Assembly (NCBI GenBank): GCA_958510875.1
Contig: OY294067.1
Span: 278,647,242 to 278,711,241, forward strand
Source of the DNA: Endomychus coccineus
Taxonomy: Eukaryota > Arthropoda > Insecta > Coleoptera > Endomychidae
Length of the DNA stretch: 64,000 nucleotides
Direction of reading: 5' to 3'
The notes beneath the pieces were generated by a model, which was given only the letters and a program-made list of their open reading frames with translations, ran no database searches and had not been told where the DNA came from. This document shows positions 12,081 through 25,800 of the stretch, piece by piece. Within the stretch, counting starts at the first letter, position 1, and every line of letters starts with the position of its first letter. The position numbers and the translations under genes were made by a program.

Positions 12081-13379
12081 ATGGACTTGTTAGATTCAAT
12101 TTTACGAACTTCTGAAGCAGAGGAATATGTTTCTAATTTTAGGAATCACGGTATTGACGCTTTCACTTTAAAACTGTTGAATGACGAAGACCTTCAGATA
12201 GTAGGAATTTCAGAACAAGATAAAAGGGCAGTTATTCTGCAAAATGTTTCAAATCTACAAATTCCTTCTGAGTAAGTTAAAAAGTACAGTACTCGCTCTA
12301 CAATCTGGCACTTCACTTCTTCAGCCCAGTAATCTGGCGTTTTTATATAAACAGCTAGTGGTAGCATGAAATGGAGACAAGTGACTTCTATATCTCTTTA
12401 TTGTAGTTTTAGATTATGTTAACATTTCAATTGCTTCTAAGTACTAACGTATTGTATGATACAGTATTATGTAAACAATAAAACATAGCTTCTGTCATTT
12501 AAATGTGCTGTCATTAGCGATTTCTAGTAATCTGGCAATGCTCTGGTGTGAAAACTTGCCAAGGGACCACTGTACATATGAATCCATCAGCAACATTTAA
12601 CACAAATTACTTCTTTCAGAATTTATGTGGTCAGAAACTATACCGAACATGAACAAATCTAATTGATACCATGAAAAAAGTGGGATCATTTAAAATATTG
12701 TATTTCTACATTAAATTATTCATATGGGTAGACTAAGATACCAAGTTATCGTGATCAAAATATTAACTTTTGATTTTGAAGTCATTATAATTGTTTTTTT
12801 GTCTTTTGACTTTATGGAGATAAGAAAATTAAAGTGTAAATGTGAAGATATAATTTCAGAGAAATCACTTCCAATAATTATAATTTAAAAACTGATTTAA
12901 TGCCTTCTAGTTGATTAAATAAAAAAAGACCTTTGTTAACAAGGCTATGTTAATTTCAGAAAGAAATGTAACATTGACATCGGCTCAGAATATGTTCAGT
13001 TAGTATTATATCAAATTTCACAGCAAGTCCATAAGCATTTAGCTAATTTGGCCTGTGCAACCATGAGAGATGATATAATTATATGCAATAATCCACTGCT
13101 CCCAGCTACAAAAACTTTGAACAGCTGCATCTCATCGTTTGAGAAAAAATTAATAGAATTTGAAGAAGTAGTAAGTAATTGATAGTCCTTTCAATTGTTA
13201 CAGTCATATATTGAAAACAAATGCATTGTGTTCTTTCTAACTGATTTTCATTATTATTACAGATATCTGAAAGGAAAAAGCGATACAAAATTAGTAGAAA
13301 CTTTTATATGTTCTCCACAGTTGCATTAATAGGAATTGGCATCTTCACATTCACGAAATATCGTACTCTTGCTTCATAA
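12081..13379 (+). CDS. SAM-domain protein with C-terminal membrane anchor (3 exons)
   Basis: Exons are 12081-12271, 12960-13170 and 13263-13379, with phases 2 and 0, giving 172 aa. Residues about 1-60 look like a sterile alpha motif: helices with SEAEEYVSNFRNHGID, then LLNDEDLQIVGI. A middle helical region follows (QISQQVHKHLANLACATMR ... KTLNSCISSFEKKLIEFEE). Near the C-terminus a basic stretch (SERKKRYK) precedes one hydrophobic segment, YMFSTVALIGIGIFTF, and KYRTLAS. That is the layout of a tail-anchored protein of mitochondria or ER; the membrane location is inference. I do not recognise a named orthologue. An AATAAA signal is at 13424-13429. Intron 1 contains a MITE (12285-12574), and a foldback element ends about 110 bp before the ATG. 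Confidence 0.75.
12285..12574. mobile_element. pogo-like MITE in SAM-gene intron 1
   Basis: The ends TACAGTACTCGCTCTACAAT and, reversed, TACAGTGGTCCCTTGGCAAG both start TACAGT and lead into AATCTGGCA-type sequence. This resembles pogo/Tigger-derived MITEs with TA duplication. The arms are imperfect. Confidence 0.45.
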
Positions 13380-13531
13380 ATGTAAATTTGCTGAACTTTT
13401 TTTTTTTGATACCTTGAGAAATTAATAAATTGTTGTAGAAAAAACATTTGCATTCTTTTCCATTTTTCCACTATTTAGCATGAATTTTGAAATTAAAAAC
13501 GAAAAATTCACTAGTACATAATACATCAAAG

Positions 13532-14326
13532 TACCAGGATATCAAAAAGTATCTTGGTCAAGGGTGGCTGTGGTTTAGATTCCACGTATGTATTAGTTTA
13601 TGTTTGAAATAATTATGTTACTGTCACACTGACATCTTCAATAACCTACAAATTTCATACCTATTTATTTCAGTTGTAAAACAATAATGAACTACAAATT
13701 AATATAGTAATAAAAATTGTCGAAATGTTAACTTTGAACCTTTTAAAAGGTCGGGATAGTCACAAACCGGGTCGAAAACGGTTTTAAAATAGTTAATTTT
13801 CGATAAATCGAATGACGTTCACGTGAGGAGCGCGTAGCTTGCGAGTTAGAAAAGTGCAAATCTTCGGAAAATAGAACGTCTTTACGAGGACTTTTCGCAT
13901 GCGGTTTTCGCTCCATGTCGTTAGTTTATGAACGGGGCCAACTAAATAGCATAGTCTCGGGCCCCAAAATGTCGATTAGATAGGAAAATTTCATTAAAAT
14001 AGAAGCAGGTACTCTCAGGTCTCAACTGACGCGTAGCGAGCTTCTCGAGGGAAACGTCAAAATGATTTCGGTCGTAGCTGATTACATAGGACGTCTGGCG
14101 TTCATGCAATTATGTTTTTAGATAATTCGAACCTTCTAATTTCGATAGACCAAGTGAAAATCCCGGAGTCTGAACCGCTAGAGACTTCTGAGTGTTACAA
14201 CATTCGTATAAAATTGCGAAATTTCGCACTTTTGAAACTTCAAATTAATTAATTTGACACAAGTAAAGACACACGTTTTAGATTCCACAACCACCCTTGA
14301 CCAAGATACTTTTTGATATCCCGGTA
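13532..14326. mobile_element. TA-flanked MITE, family M, copy 1
   Basis: The inverted ends read TACCRGGATATCAAAAA followed by TATCTTGGTCAAGGGTGG. The leading TA on both sides fits a Tc1/mariner-type target duplication. Copies 2 (45813-46785) and 3 (58326-58689) share the ends and the subterminal AATAATTATGTCACTGTCAC. The internal part here is shared with copy 2 in opposite orientation. No transposase was seen. Confidence 0.8.
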
Positions 14327-14365
14327 TAAAGGAACTGAATTGAGCATAACTACTCTAATACCTAC

Positions 14366-14572
14366 GAAATAATCACCCTTATCCACTAAAAAAGTACTAA
14401 GGAACCTTCAACTACCAAGTAGCCATCATCAGAGTAAAGTGAATTAGAAAACAAAATGTGCCTGTTTAAATACTATTGTAAGATTAATATAGGTCTTAAA
14501 AGTCCTTAGTACTTTAATAGTATTTTTAGTGAATAAGGATGATTATTTATTAGTGTCATAATGTATTCACAG
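14366..14572. mobile_element. Short-TIR element, family A (about 0.2 kb copy)
   Basis: The ends AATAATCACCCTTATCCACT and, reversed, AATAATCATCCTTATTCACT bracket about 200 bp. The inner block AGTACTAAGGAACCTTCAAC is matched by its complement near the right end. It is a shortened relative of 968-2005. Confidence 0.6.
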
Positions 14573-15100
14573 TTTTGAACTCCTTTAGTTTATAAGCATC
14601 TACAGTTCTCCCAATGAATATTGATCGTCACGTGACTATGCGTTGTTAATTTCAAAGACACATAGAAGCTTCCAGTTATCAGAAAGATGTCTTTGAATTT
14701 GGTTTGCTCAGTTAGAAAAGGACAGGCCCCATGCGATAAAGGTCGGGCTAAACTGCGTGGCAAACGAACAAGTCATTTTATTCTAAAATTTTACTTTGAG
14801 TTAACCTATAAACCTAAAAGCGGCTAATACATATGGTTGATCCGGCGAATGATTGCCCACACGTCATCAAGAAATAAGCGTATCAAAGTTTTCCAAAAAA
14901 CTCGCATACCATTCCTTTCCCTCACCGTGAAGGAATTGGTGGAGCATCATTCGCGAGATTTTTAGATATAAAAAATGGCGTCAATGTCAAGCATTGTTCG
15001 GAACATAAAGAAAAAGGCCATGGCACAAAATAGGGATTTGGTGGTACGGACTTGAGCGGAACCTCGAAAAAGGTAAGAAAAGACAGCGGCAGACCGATCA

Positions 15101-15270
15101 AGAGATTTTTATAAAGTTAATAAGTTGAAATTCTTGTTAGTTACAGTAATATAGTTAATTTTGATTATAGTACCGTTATAGAGATTCTTATAAAGCTAGT
15201 TAAAAGTTAAAGAGTTGAGTTTTTTGTTAAGAGTAATATAGTTAATTTTGATAATAGTACCGGTATAATG
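15101..15270 (+). repeat. Two-copy ~85-bp tandem repeat
   Basis: GAGATTTTTATAAAG ... AATATAGTTAATTTTGAT.. TAGTACCGTTATA is repeated from 15181 with small changes. A partial third piece follows. Confidence 0.6.
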
Positions 15271-16895
15271 ATTATTAGAATTTGAATTTTGATAATAGTT
15301 CTAGTTAAAAGTGCTTCAGTGAATTTACATAAGGTAAATAATGATTGCTCAATATTTATTTTCCGGCATTAAGATATATTGAATTCCGTGGTTTGTAACT
15401 GGTAACATTTGCTTGATATCTGATATCCTGTTGTTATCAGTACATTTGTTACGATTGTTATATTTGAGTTCATCCCGTCATAGGTCTGACCGCGCAACGA
15501 TAAAGTTCACGTTTTGAATCCACAGGTGAATTGAATGATTCAAGTGATTGTATGGTGTGTACAGAGTGGGAATGTTTGAACGAAAGGGGTGTGTGTATTG
15601 GATATATTTGTGCACGCTGTGTCAATTCCGGAAGTATAAGTATAAACAAGACGACCAAACCGCCAACTACCTGTGCACGCTGTGTCAATCCCAGAAGTAT
15701 AAGCTGGGGTGGTTGTGTGTTTGATTATCGTAATAACCTTGTGCCGAATGTGAAGCCACGGCCGTGGGTGGAGGGGTTATTGCAGATACGACAGTTGGGG
15801 TTATATTCGGTTTCGTTGTTTTGCCTCCTATTTTTTGCGCTGTGTTGAATTTTGGGGCTCTGGGCCATCATGTGGGATTGAAAAATTGTCAGAATCAGAA
15901 TGTTTGGGAAAACAACAATTTTGATCACGATTTTAGTCGATTTAAAGTTTTAAGAAACAAACTTCTAAAATTACAAAAAAACGAAGTCTCTAGATTAATA
16001 ATGGAATAGTATGTTTTCGATCGAAAATTGTCCAAGGAATTCAAAAATCTTGTTTACGATTCTAAATTCTGCAACTTTGAGATCGAAAAAGGTCAAAAAA
16101 TGGAAGAAAATTAGGTTTACCTGGTTTTTTGACGTAAAATTAATGGTATACTGGAGTGTAAAAACTATTGGATGACGTTTTCTTATCGTAAAATTTCCCG
16201 CTGAATCCGATTCCGAGGTCATATGTCTCAAAAAAGACTTGTCGATGATCTGACGGCAGATTTTTGTACAGTAATATAGTTTTTTTTAGTTTTTTCGACC
16301 TCTAAAATCCATTTAGTCAGACGAATTCTTACTTTATCGTAAAGCTGAGGTAAAAACACGCAGATTTCGCTAAAAAAAAATTGCTTGAGTGGCAAAAAAA
16401 AAGGAATTTTGCCGAAAATCAGCCAATGAATAGAAAATGATGCGTTATGTAAAGATTATGTAAGGAAACTGACACCATTTTCGGATTCAGCGGCCAATTT
16501 TCGATCGGAATTAACTTCTTGGACGTTTATTTATTATAAAATGTCGATTTCTGGGGTCAAATCAACCCAAAAAATTTAAAAAATCCATAAAAAACTTTTT
16601 GAAGGGTACATTAATCTCTAAACGCCGGTAAACTAGTTCATATACGATGTAGAAATGGAAAAAATTGCCCCGACAAGTTCCGCAGACCTTTAATTTAGAA
16701 TTGCCCCTATATTGTTTATATTGTTCACAGGACAAGAGATTAATAAATAGAGAAAACTACATTTACGAGTAAGGTCAATTTATTACTGAAACTTATATAA
16801 ATGTATTATTGAACAAATTAAAAGATTCATAACTCCATGGGGGATATTAGTTACTACCTTAAGTTAAATTTAAGTCCAATACACACCTCATACGC

Positions 16896-19800
16896 TTAAT
16901 CTGAATCAGAAAACACATACTTGACCGTTTTAACAGTCTCTCGACCGGCTCTGCCCGTTTTACGAGATGGCGGTTCGTCGTCGCTCTCCGAATGTTTGTC
17001 ACCGTTATTTTGAAAATCGTTCTCAAAATCTTCATCCTCATCAATTTTTTTCGCGTTTTTAGTTTTCTTCGGTTTAGTTTTCTTGTCGCCCAGGTCAGCT
17101 TTTCTCTTTTTAGGCATTGGTTTGATCGGTTCAGAATCGCTATCGCTACATATTGCTACCGTCTCCTTCTTCTCTATCTCTTTTGGCTTCGCTAATTGTT
17201 CCGAATCGCTGTCGATATTTGCAGTTTTAGGATCCTTAGTTTCTTTTTTTCCTCTAGGCTTAGCCGGTGGTTTGATTGATTTGGAATCGCCGTCCTTATT
17301 TGATACCTTAGTGTTTGCCTTCCCTCTTGGTTTGGCTCGTGGTTTAATCGGTTCGGAGTCGTCATCACTCGACTTCCAGCTTTTTTCAGATTCAGACAAT
17401 GACAATGCTTTTTTTCGTTTTTTCATAGGTTGTGTTTCTTTACTAGATTCAACTTTCTTTTTGCCAATCCAGCTGTCAAACATATCTTCGGACGTTTCGT
17501 GTTTCGCCGGCGGAGATTCGTTTTCGCTGCCCGACGATACATCCATCACCATCTCTTGAACTGGTTTATCGTCGTTCAAAGCATCATTTTCAAATAATAC
17601 TTCTTCCTCCTTGTCGGAGTCATCTGATGATCCATATGAGACGGCTTTAGTGGCGGTTCTACGGCTTAAAAATCTTTCCTTTCTCACTGGCGCTGGCGAC
17701 GACTGAACAAACTCGACATCAGATCCACTTGGAGTTGATTTTGAATCACTATCATCGGAGAATTGCTTTCTTCTTTTCTTTGGAGAGCCATCACCTGAAA
17801 TCGAAAATTCCACGATAGATATAATTCAATTCATTTTAAATACTTCAACCACATTTGCTCGAAATCGCTGCATCGGACAGAAAGTTACTATAAACAAATC
17901 ATTTTATTAACAGAATTTTGAAGGGCTGCATAAACAACTCTTCAAAATTCTGTTTAGGAAGAGTTCTGGGGTGGACTGATTTTGCTAGAAGATACAAAGG
18001 TTATGTAACCTTATAGACAAAATTTATCAGATAACACATGAGGTAGTTATATTTGCCAGAACAAATAGTGGAGTCAATCTACGGAAAAATAGGACGAGGT
18101 TCGTAAAAATTTGTTAGGTTAGCGACCTGGAAAAAATGGTGCCTTATAATAAAATTAGTAAGATAAAATTTATATTACCAATATTGGGTGTAACCATGTC
18201 TAACCTTAAAAAAAACTGTTTTTTTGCCCTTTTTTAGGTCAGTTTTGGTGGGCCCTTTAGTCTTCCGGCTAAGGTTTGAAATTAGTACCCTTTTATTGTT
18301 GGTATCTGAGGAACCTTCAGTCCAAATTTGGTGGCATTCCGTTAACCCCCCCACCCCCTTCCTGGAATATATGTATAAATACGTTTTTTTGAGCAAAAAT
18401 TCAAATTAGACTATTTTGACCAAATTGCAACCAAATTGGATGAAATTTGGTTAAAAAGTATGTCGTGGCGGTCACAATGAGTGGCTAAAAATATTAAATA
18501 GTTTTGCTTAAAATCCGAATTTGGCCAATTTGGCTCAAATTTCAAAATGTCTTCCCCTTTTGTCAAAAAAGTCGGAGCGTACTCTACTTAGACTCAAATT
18601 ATAGGTTATGCTATATACTTCAATGTGGTATATGTTCGTACCGAAAGGGTCCAAAAAAAAAATAAAACTTCAAAACTGACATAAAAAAGAGCAAAAAACC
18701 TGTTGAAGGTTAGACATGGTTCCACCCAATATTGGTAATAGAAATCTTAGGATCTTATTATTTTCATCATGAGACACCATTTTTTCCAGGTCGCTAACCT
18801 CTATCAAATTTTTACGAACCTCATCCTATTTTTCCGTAGATTGACTCCACTAAAATTCTTAAATAAAACTAGACAATAATTCACTCTTCAGAATAGCTAA
18901 TAAAGAACTTGGCAACACTGATAAAATAGTTATTTTTTTTATTAACACTTTCATATCCGATTAGAAAAACAATCATTTCACGCACTTGATTCAAAAACAC
19001 AACTTTCCAAAAAAAATTGACATTTTTGCATTTCTATCGATACGTGAACTTATTCTTTTTTCACCGTGAAAAAAACATAAACCGTTTGTGTAGTAATAAC
19101 ACTTAATGCTGGGAAATTGTACGAGTATAGGAGTATGTTTTAGAGGCTCCATGCCCACAAGCCCCACACAAATATAATCTAAATAAGTAATATATATTTA
19201 TATTTTTAGTCTATTTACAGAAGTGTACGTTATGGATGTTAATGTTAAATACCTACATTTTCAATAAAAAAATACGAGGATATGTTTCATTAATTTATAG
19301 TATTAGAAATTGAGTAACAAAGTGAAGCGTACGCGGCTGCCGGAGCGTGCGGCGGATCGCCACATTTTATAGTTAATCCGGCTTAGCTCAGCGAGATAAA
19401 CACGAATATCGTATACATTATTCGCCTTATAAGCAAAAAAGGCTCGGAAATATTCTTTTTAACATTTATATTTAATAATAAGAATAACCGCTTTTTGCAA
19501 CTTTGCCGATTTTTAGGTTATGTTCGCCATTTCGGACAGAGTTGCTTGAATAAGAAACTCACCTTCAAATTTAATTTCCTATACGCCCGTACTTTTTACA
19601 AGTTTTTTCTTTGCAAATTTAACATTAGGCCGTCGTCTATAGCTTTTAATTACATTTAAACAAAATTGTAAGTTTCTTCTATGCTGGTCAGCATTTCAAA
19701 CCACGATGTGAATATTCTATCCTCTTGAAAGTCGCATGCATTTGTCTATGTGCGCTCTATCTTGGAAGTGGATAGACTATCATGGTAAGCTACAAATTCA

Positions 19801-22800
19801 TGAGAATGAATCAGTCGGCTGTGAAAAAGAAGGCGTTGGCACACAAAGTTGACAAAATCCATCTGTCAAACCTAGTTCTCTTGACGGCCGCCCGTAAATT
19901 GCAGAGAGCGCCCCGGTACCTGTACTAATCGCAGAGTTTATAGGCACGATTTCTCTCTACAATCGGCCAGATAGTTAGCGCATCGAATAGTGTGCGAAAA
20001 AAGAGAATAGCGTCGATTAGTTCGACAGACTGCTCGACTCAAAACTCGAAAACAGCCGCGAAGGTACGACTTTGAATTAACAAACCCGTAAATTTCTATA
20101 TTATGAGGAAATAGAAGTCACCGTGGCTATGTAGAATCCAACAACATTCCTTATGAACTCCGTACTAACTATTTCGTATTGTGTTCATTTTTGACGGAGA
20201 TCCCAGGTCAACCTGAAAAATTCTCTCGAATGTGTCATTAAAACAATGACATGAAACGCAAACAACATTTGTTGTACAACTGTAATTTGAATTAATCAGC
20301 TAAACTACCATGTTATAAATAAGTACTCTCTATAAAACTTCACAGCATTAATGCCAGCTTGCTCTGTTCTTACTATAGGAGCAGGTTTGTTGAAAAAAAA
20401 ACAACAAATTTTCACGGCGGAAAAAGAAAAGGTTCACGTATCGATAGAGATGTAAAAATAGCCAGTTTCAGGACAGCTGCACGAAAATCTTTTTTTTTTA
20501 ATTAAAATCAGTTTCTTTATCGCAGTCGGCTACATTCATCGGGAAGGAAATTAATTTGATTAGGGTTTTATTGATAAGTGCATTTGGCTGATAAAATGAT
20601 TCACTTTCGTTTAAAAAATTTTAAAAACTAGTTTCTGCAGAAAATTCGACTCATCTATTATACAGGTTACGAGATAAAACGGAAATCTACATGATCGTGT
20701 ACCTTTGCGGGGTTCTTTCTTGAAGTTCAACTTCGTCTGTTTCAAGCCATCTTTACCCTTGTTCTTTGCTTTACTCTCCGCTTCCTCCGGCGTACCAAGT
20801 TTGTCTTTCAATGTTTTTTTGCTTTTAACCATTATATCAAACTCATCCACTTCTTCCTAAAATCATCTCAAATGTTCGTTACTAGGAATTTGAATGGAGC
20901 TGTGTTACTTTGTGATATCACTTTATTTAAAAAAAAGTTCATTGCAATTTCGAACTTTAGTAAACGGAAAGAAATTAAACTTTTGTAATTACATTCTAAG
21001 GATTGTATATGGAATATAACAAGGTGAACAAGGTGGATTTTCCTAAATCTAGTTTCTCGGTAAGTAGATTGTTTGAAGGATTATTGTGTTTAAATATTTC
21101 TATAGATCCTAATACATTAAGTTTTTTACCCTTCGTAATTGTATGTAAAATATTTAGGTTTTTTTTAGTGGAGGAAAACGGTGTTGGGGGTTTCTATAAA
21201 AATGGTTTCAAAAATTTGAATTACTTTTATTTAAATGAAATGACTTAAAATGTTCCTTATATCTAAGTTCAAACGATCTACCTGTTTGACCAATGTATAG
21301 GGCATAATACGCCTCACAAGTTAACTTATAAGCTCCCAACTTCCGAAATTCATTAGATTTAGTTTTTGCATTAAAAAATATGTTTGAAAGTTTTTGGCTT
21401 AGTCTGAAAGCTACATTTAACTTTTGTTTCTGAAAGACATTCGAGATTTTATCAGATATTGGTCCAAAGTACGTCAAGTAACATTATCTTGATTAAATTA
21501 TTTATTAGCGATAAAGAATAGCCGTTATGTACAGCAATGTTTCTTATAGCGCTGGTTTTTCTAATGGTATAGAAAAGGAACTCTGTATCATGGATTGGAA
21601 CGCTGCTATTTTATGTGTAAATGTGAGTGTTGAGTCTGTAGGTGTTGTTATATCTGTGTAAGTATGTTTTCTATAGATGTCAAAAGAAATTTTGTTATTT
21701 TGTTTTGTTAATTTTACATCCAAAAAATTAAATGTTGAATTATTTTTTTTCACCTTATGGAAAAGGCTCTTTGCATCATATTGGAAGCTGCTATTTTATG
21801 TGTAAATGGGAGTGTTGAGTCTGTAGGTGTTGTTATATCTGTAAAAGTATGTTTTCTATAGATGTCAAAAGAAATTTTGTTATTTTGTTTTTTTAATTTT
21901 ATATCCAACAAATTGATTGTTGAATTATTTTTTTTCATCTTATGGCAAAGTCTCTATGCATCATAGATTGAAACGCTGCTATTTTATGTGTAAATGGGTG
22001 TGTTGAGTCTGTAGGTGTTGTTTATATCTGTAAAAGTATGTTTTCTATAGATGTCAAAAGAAATTGTGTTATTTTGTTTTGTTAATTTTATATCCAACAA
22101 ATTGATTGTTGAATTATTTTTTTTTCATCTTATGGCAAAGGCTCTATGCATCATAGATTGAAACGCTGCTATTTTATGTGTAAATGGGTGTGTTGAGTCT
22201 GTAGGTGTTGTTATATCTGTAAAAGTATGTTTTCTATAGATGTCAAAAGAAATTTTGTTATTTTGTTTTTTTAATTTTATATCCAACAAATTGATTGTTG
22301 AATTATTTTTTTTCATCTTATGGCAAAGTCTCTATGCATCATAGATTGAAACGCTGCTATTTTATGTGTAAATGGGTGTGTTGAGTCTGTAGGTGTTGTT
22401 TATATCTGTAAAAGTATGTTTTCTATAGATGTCAAAAGAAATTGTGTTATTTTGTTTTGTTAATTTTATATCCAACAAATTGATTGTTGAATTATTTTTT
22501 TTTCATCTTATGGCAAAGGCTCTATGCATCATAGATTGAAACGCTGCTATTTTATGTGTAAATGGGTGTGTTGAGTCTGTAGGTGTTGTTATATCTGTAA
22601 AAGTATGTTTTCTATAGATGTCAAAAGAAATTGTGTTATTTTGTTTTGTTAATTTTATATCCAACAAATTGATTGTTGAATTATTTTTTTTCATCTTATG
22701 GCGAAGGCTCTATGCATCATAGATTGAAACGCTGCTATTTTATGTGTAAATGGGTGTGTTGAGTCTGTAGGTGTTGTTTATATCTGTAAAAGTATGTTTT

Positions 22801-25800
22801 CTATAGATGTCAAAAGAAATTTTGTTATTTTGTTTTTTTAATTTTATATCCAACAAATTGATTGTTGAATTATTTTTTTTCATCTTATGGCAAAGGCTCT
22901 ATGCATCATAGATTGAAACGCTGCTATTTTATGTGTAAATGGGTGTGTTGAGTCTGTAGGTGTTGTTTATATCTGTAAAAGTATGTTTTCTATAGATGTC
23001 AAAAGAAATTGTGTTATTTTGTTTTGTTAATTTTATATCCAACAAATTGATTGTTGAATTATTTTTTTTCATCTTATGGCAAAGGCTCTATGCATCATAG
23101 ATTGAAACGCTGCTATTTTATGTGTAAATGGGTGTGTTGAGTCTGTAGGTGTTGTTTATATCTGTAAAAGTATGTTTTCTATAGATGTCAAAAGAAATTT
23201 TGTTATTTTGTTTTTTTAATTTTATATCCAACAAATTGATTATTGAATTATTTTTTTTCATCTTATGGCAAAGGCTCTATGCATCACAGATTGAAACGCT
23301 GCTATTTTATGTGTAAATGGGTGTGTTGAGTCTGTAGGTGTTGTTTATATCTGTAAAAGTATGTTTTCTATAGATGTCAAAAGAAATTGTGTTATTTTGT
23401 TTTGTTAATTTTATATCCAACAAATTGATTGTTGAATTATTTTTTTTCATCTTATGGCAAAGGCTCTATGCATCATAGATTGAAACGCTGCTATTTTATG
23501 TGTAAATGGGTGTGTTGAGTCTGTAGGTGTTGTTTATATCTGTAAAAGTATGTTTTCTATAGATGTCAAAAGAAATTTTGTTATTTTGTTTTGTTAATTT
23601 TATATCCAACAAATTGATTGTTGAATTATTTTTTTTCATCTTATGGCAAAGGCTCTATGCATCATAGATTGAAACGCTGCTATTTTATGTGTAAATGGGT
23701 GTGTTGAGTCTGTAGGTGTTGTTATATCTGTAAAAGTATGTTTTCTATAGATGTCAAAAGAAATTGTGTTATTTTGTTTTGTTAATTTTATATCCAACAA
23801 ATTGATTGTTGAATTATTTTTTTTCATCTTATGGCAAAGGCTCTATGCATCATAGATTGAAACGCTGCTATTTTATGTGTAAATGGGTGTGTTGAGTCTG
23901 TAGGTGTTGTTTATATCTGTAAAAGTATGTTTTCTATAGATGTCAAAAGAAATTGTGTTATTTTGTTTTGTTAATTTTATATCCAACAAATTGATTGTTG
24001 AATTATTTTTTTTCATCTTATGGCAAAGGCTCTATGCATCATAGATTGAAACGCTGCTATTTTATGTGTAAATGGGTGTGTTGAGTCTGTAGGTGTTGTT
24101 ATATCTGTAAAAGTATGTTTTCTATAGATGTCAAAAGAAATTGTGTTATTTTGTTTTGTTAATTTTATATCCAACAAATTGATTGTTGAATTATTTTTTT
24201 TCATCTTATGGCAAAGGCTCTATGCATCATAGATTGAACCGCTGTTATATCATGTGTAAATGGGTGTGTTGAGTCTGCAGGTATTGTTATATCTGTATAA
24301 TTTGGAACGCTGCTATTTTATGTCTATAGTAGGTTTTCTTTAGATGTCAAAAGAAATTTTGTTAATTTTACATCCAAAAAATTGATTGTTGAATTATTTT
24401 CAGTTTGTAGTGTGAATTTAATTTCGGGGTGAATGCGGTTTAGGTGTTCATGAATAGTTGTATAAGTACACCTGTATTATCTGTAAAACATCCTATAATG
24501 TCATCTACAAATCTGTACACATAAATTAATTTTTTGGTACTGACACGTAGATGACATTATAGCAAGTTTTACAGGTAATAAGATGAACTTACAACTATTC
24601 ATGAACACCTAAGCCGCATTCACCCCGAAATTAAATTTACACTAGAAACTGACAATAATTCAACAATCAATTTTTTGGACTTAAAATTAACAAAACAAAA
24701 TAACAATATTTTTTTTGACATCTATAGGAAACACACTTATACAGATATAACAATACCTGCACTCTACACAGCCATTTACACATAAAATAGCAGGGTTCCA
24801 ATCCATCATACAGAGGGCCTTTTCCATACCATTAGAAAAAGCAGCGCTTTTGACCGAGTTAAGACACTACAAGAAATATTGCTATACACAACGGCTATTC
24901 TGTATCGCTAATAAATAATTTAATCAAGAGAAAATCTTTAAAATTAACTATCAATAAAATTTATCCCAACGTGCAACCTGAGAAAAAATGTTACCTTGAC
25001 GTACTTTGGGTCGATATCTGATAAAATCTAGAATATCTTCAAGAAAAAAAAGTTACAATGTAGCTATCAGGCCAAGCCAAAAACTATCAAACCTATTTTT
25101 TAATGGAAAAACTAAATCTCATAAATTTCGGAAAAACCCAACACCGTTTTCCTCCACTAGGAAACCTAAATATTTCACATACAATTACGAAGGGTAGAAA
25201 ACTGAATCTATTAGAATCTATAGAAATATTTAAACAAAATAATTCTTCAAACAATCTACTTAACGAGTAACTAGATTTAGAAAATTTCCCTTAGAATGTA
25301 ATTAAAGACAGTTTAGTCCTTTTCATTTTACTATTTCAAGATAATTAACCTTAGTAGATATGTAACCATTAAATTAAATTTCATATAAATATTATGTTTC
25401 AGTGTTTTCTCATTGTATGTGTTGATAATGAACTGTAAAGTTGGAAACTGCAACGAACTTTCTTTTAAATAAAGTGATATTTAAGAAAGTAAAATTTCTT
25501 GTTTTATATGTTCGTTACTATTTCAATATCGAAACTAATAATTATTTATACCTCAGTAATGCTCTCCTTTTTAGTTCCTTTTTTCCCTCTTTGATCTTTC
25601 GCTTTTATAGCCATCTGAATTTTCTTTTTTATTTCGTCAGATATCGTAGGAGCTACTCTTTTGGCAGCGGGGGAAGGCATAGTTTCCTGTAGAAGCTGCT
25701 TTTTCTTTCCCTACATTCAAAATAAGAATTGTGTCATCACGTCAAAAAAATTCGCAAATCATGTAGTTACTACATAATGAAATTTCCGTTCAATCAAAAC

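Larger units (their letters stand above)
13380..16895. other. Region between the SAM-domain gene and Top2
   Basis: It holds a TA-flanked MITE (13532-14326), a short-TIR element (14366-14572), a tandem repeat (15101-15270) and otherwise unassigned AT-rich DNA. A 26-codon ATG frame at 14974 (MASMSSIVRNIKKKAM) ends in TGA and is probably not a gene. The plus-strand ORF 15531-15848 has a duplicated CARCVN motif and no recognisable family. The interval 15850-16890 holds nothing I recognise. Confidence 0.5.

Noticed and set aside
15531..15848. Cysteine-containing ORF with repeated CARCVN
   Set aside because: The repeat comes from a local DNA duplication; no known domain, and competing frames are equally open.
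17083..17559. 158-codon plus-strand ORF opposite the Top2 tail
   Set aside because: It is the antisense shadow of the Top2 C-terminal exon (Ser/Lys-rich low complexity).
21754..24400. Regular repeats that might suggest a CRISPR-like array
   Set aside because: Units are directly abutting, ~189 bp, encode an RT block and have no spacers; this is a eukaryotic tandem array.
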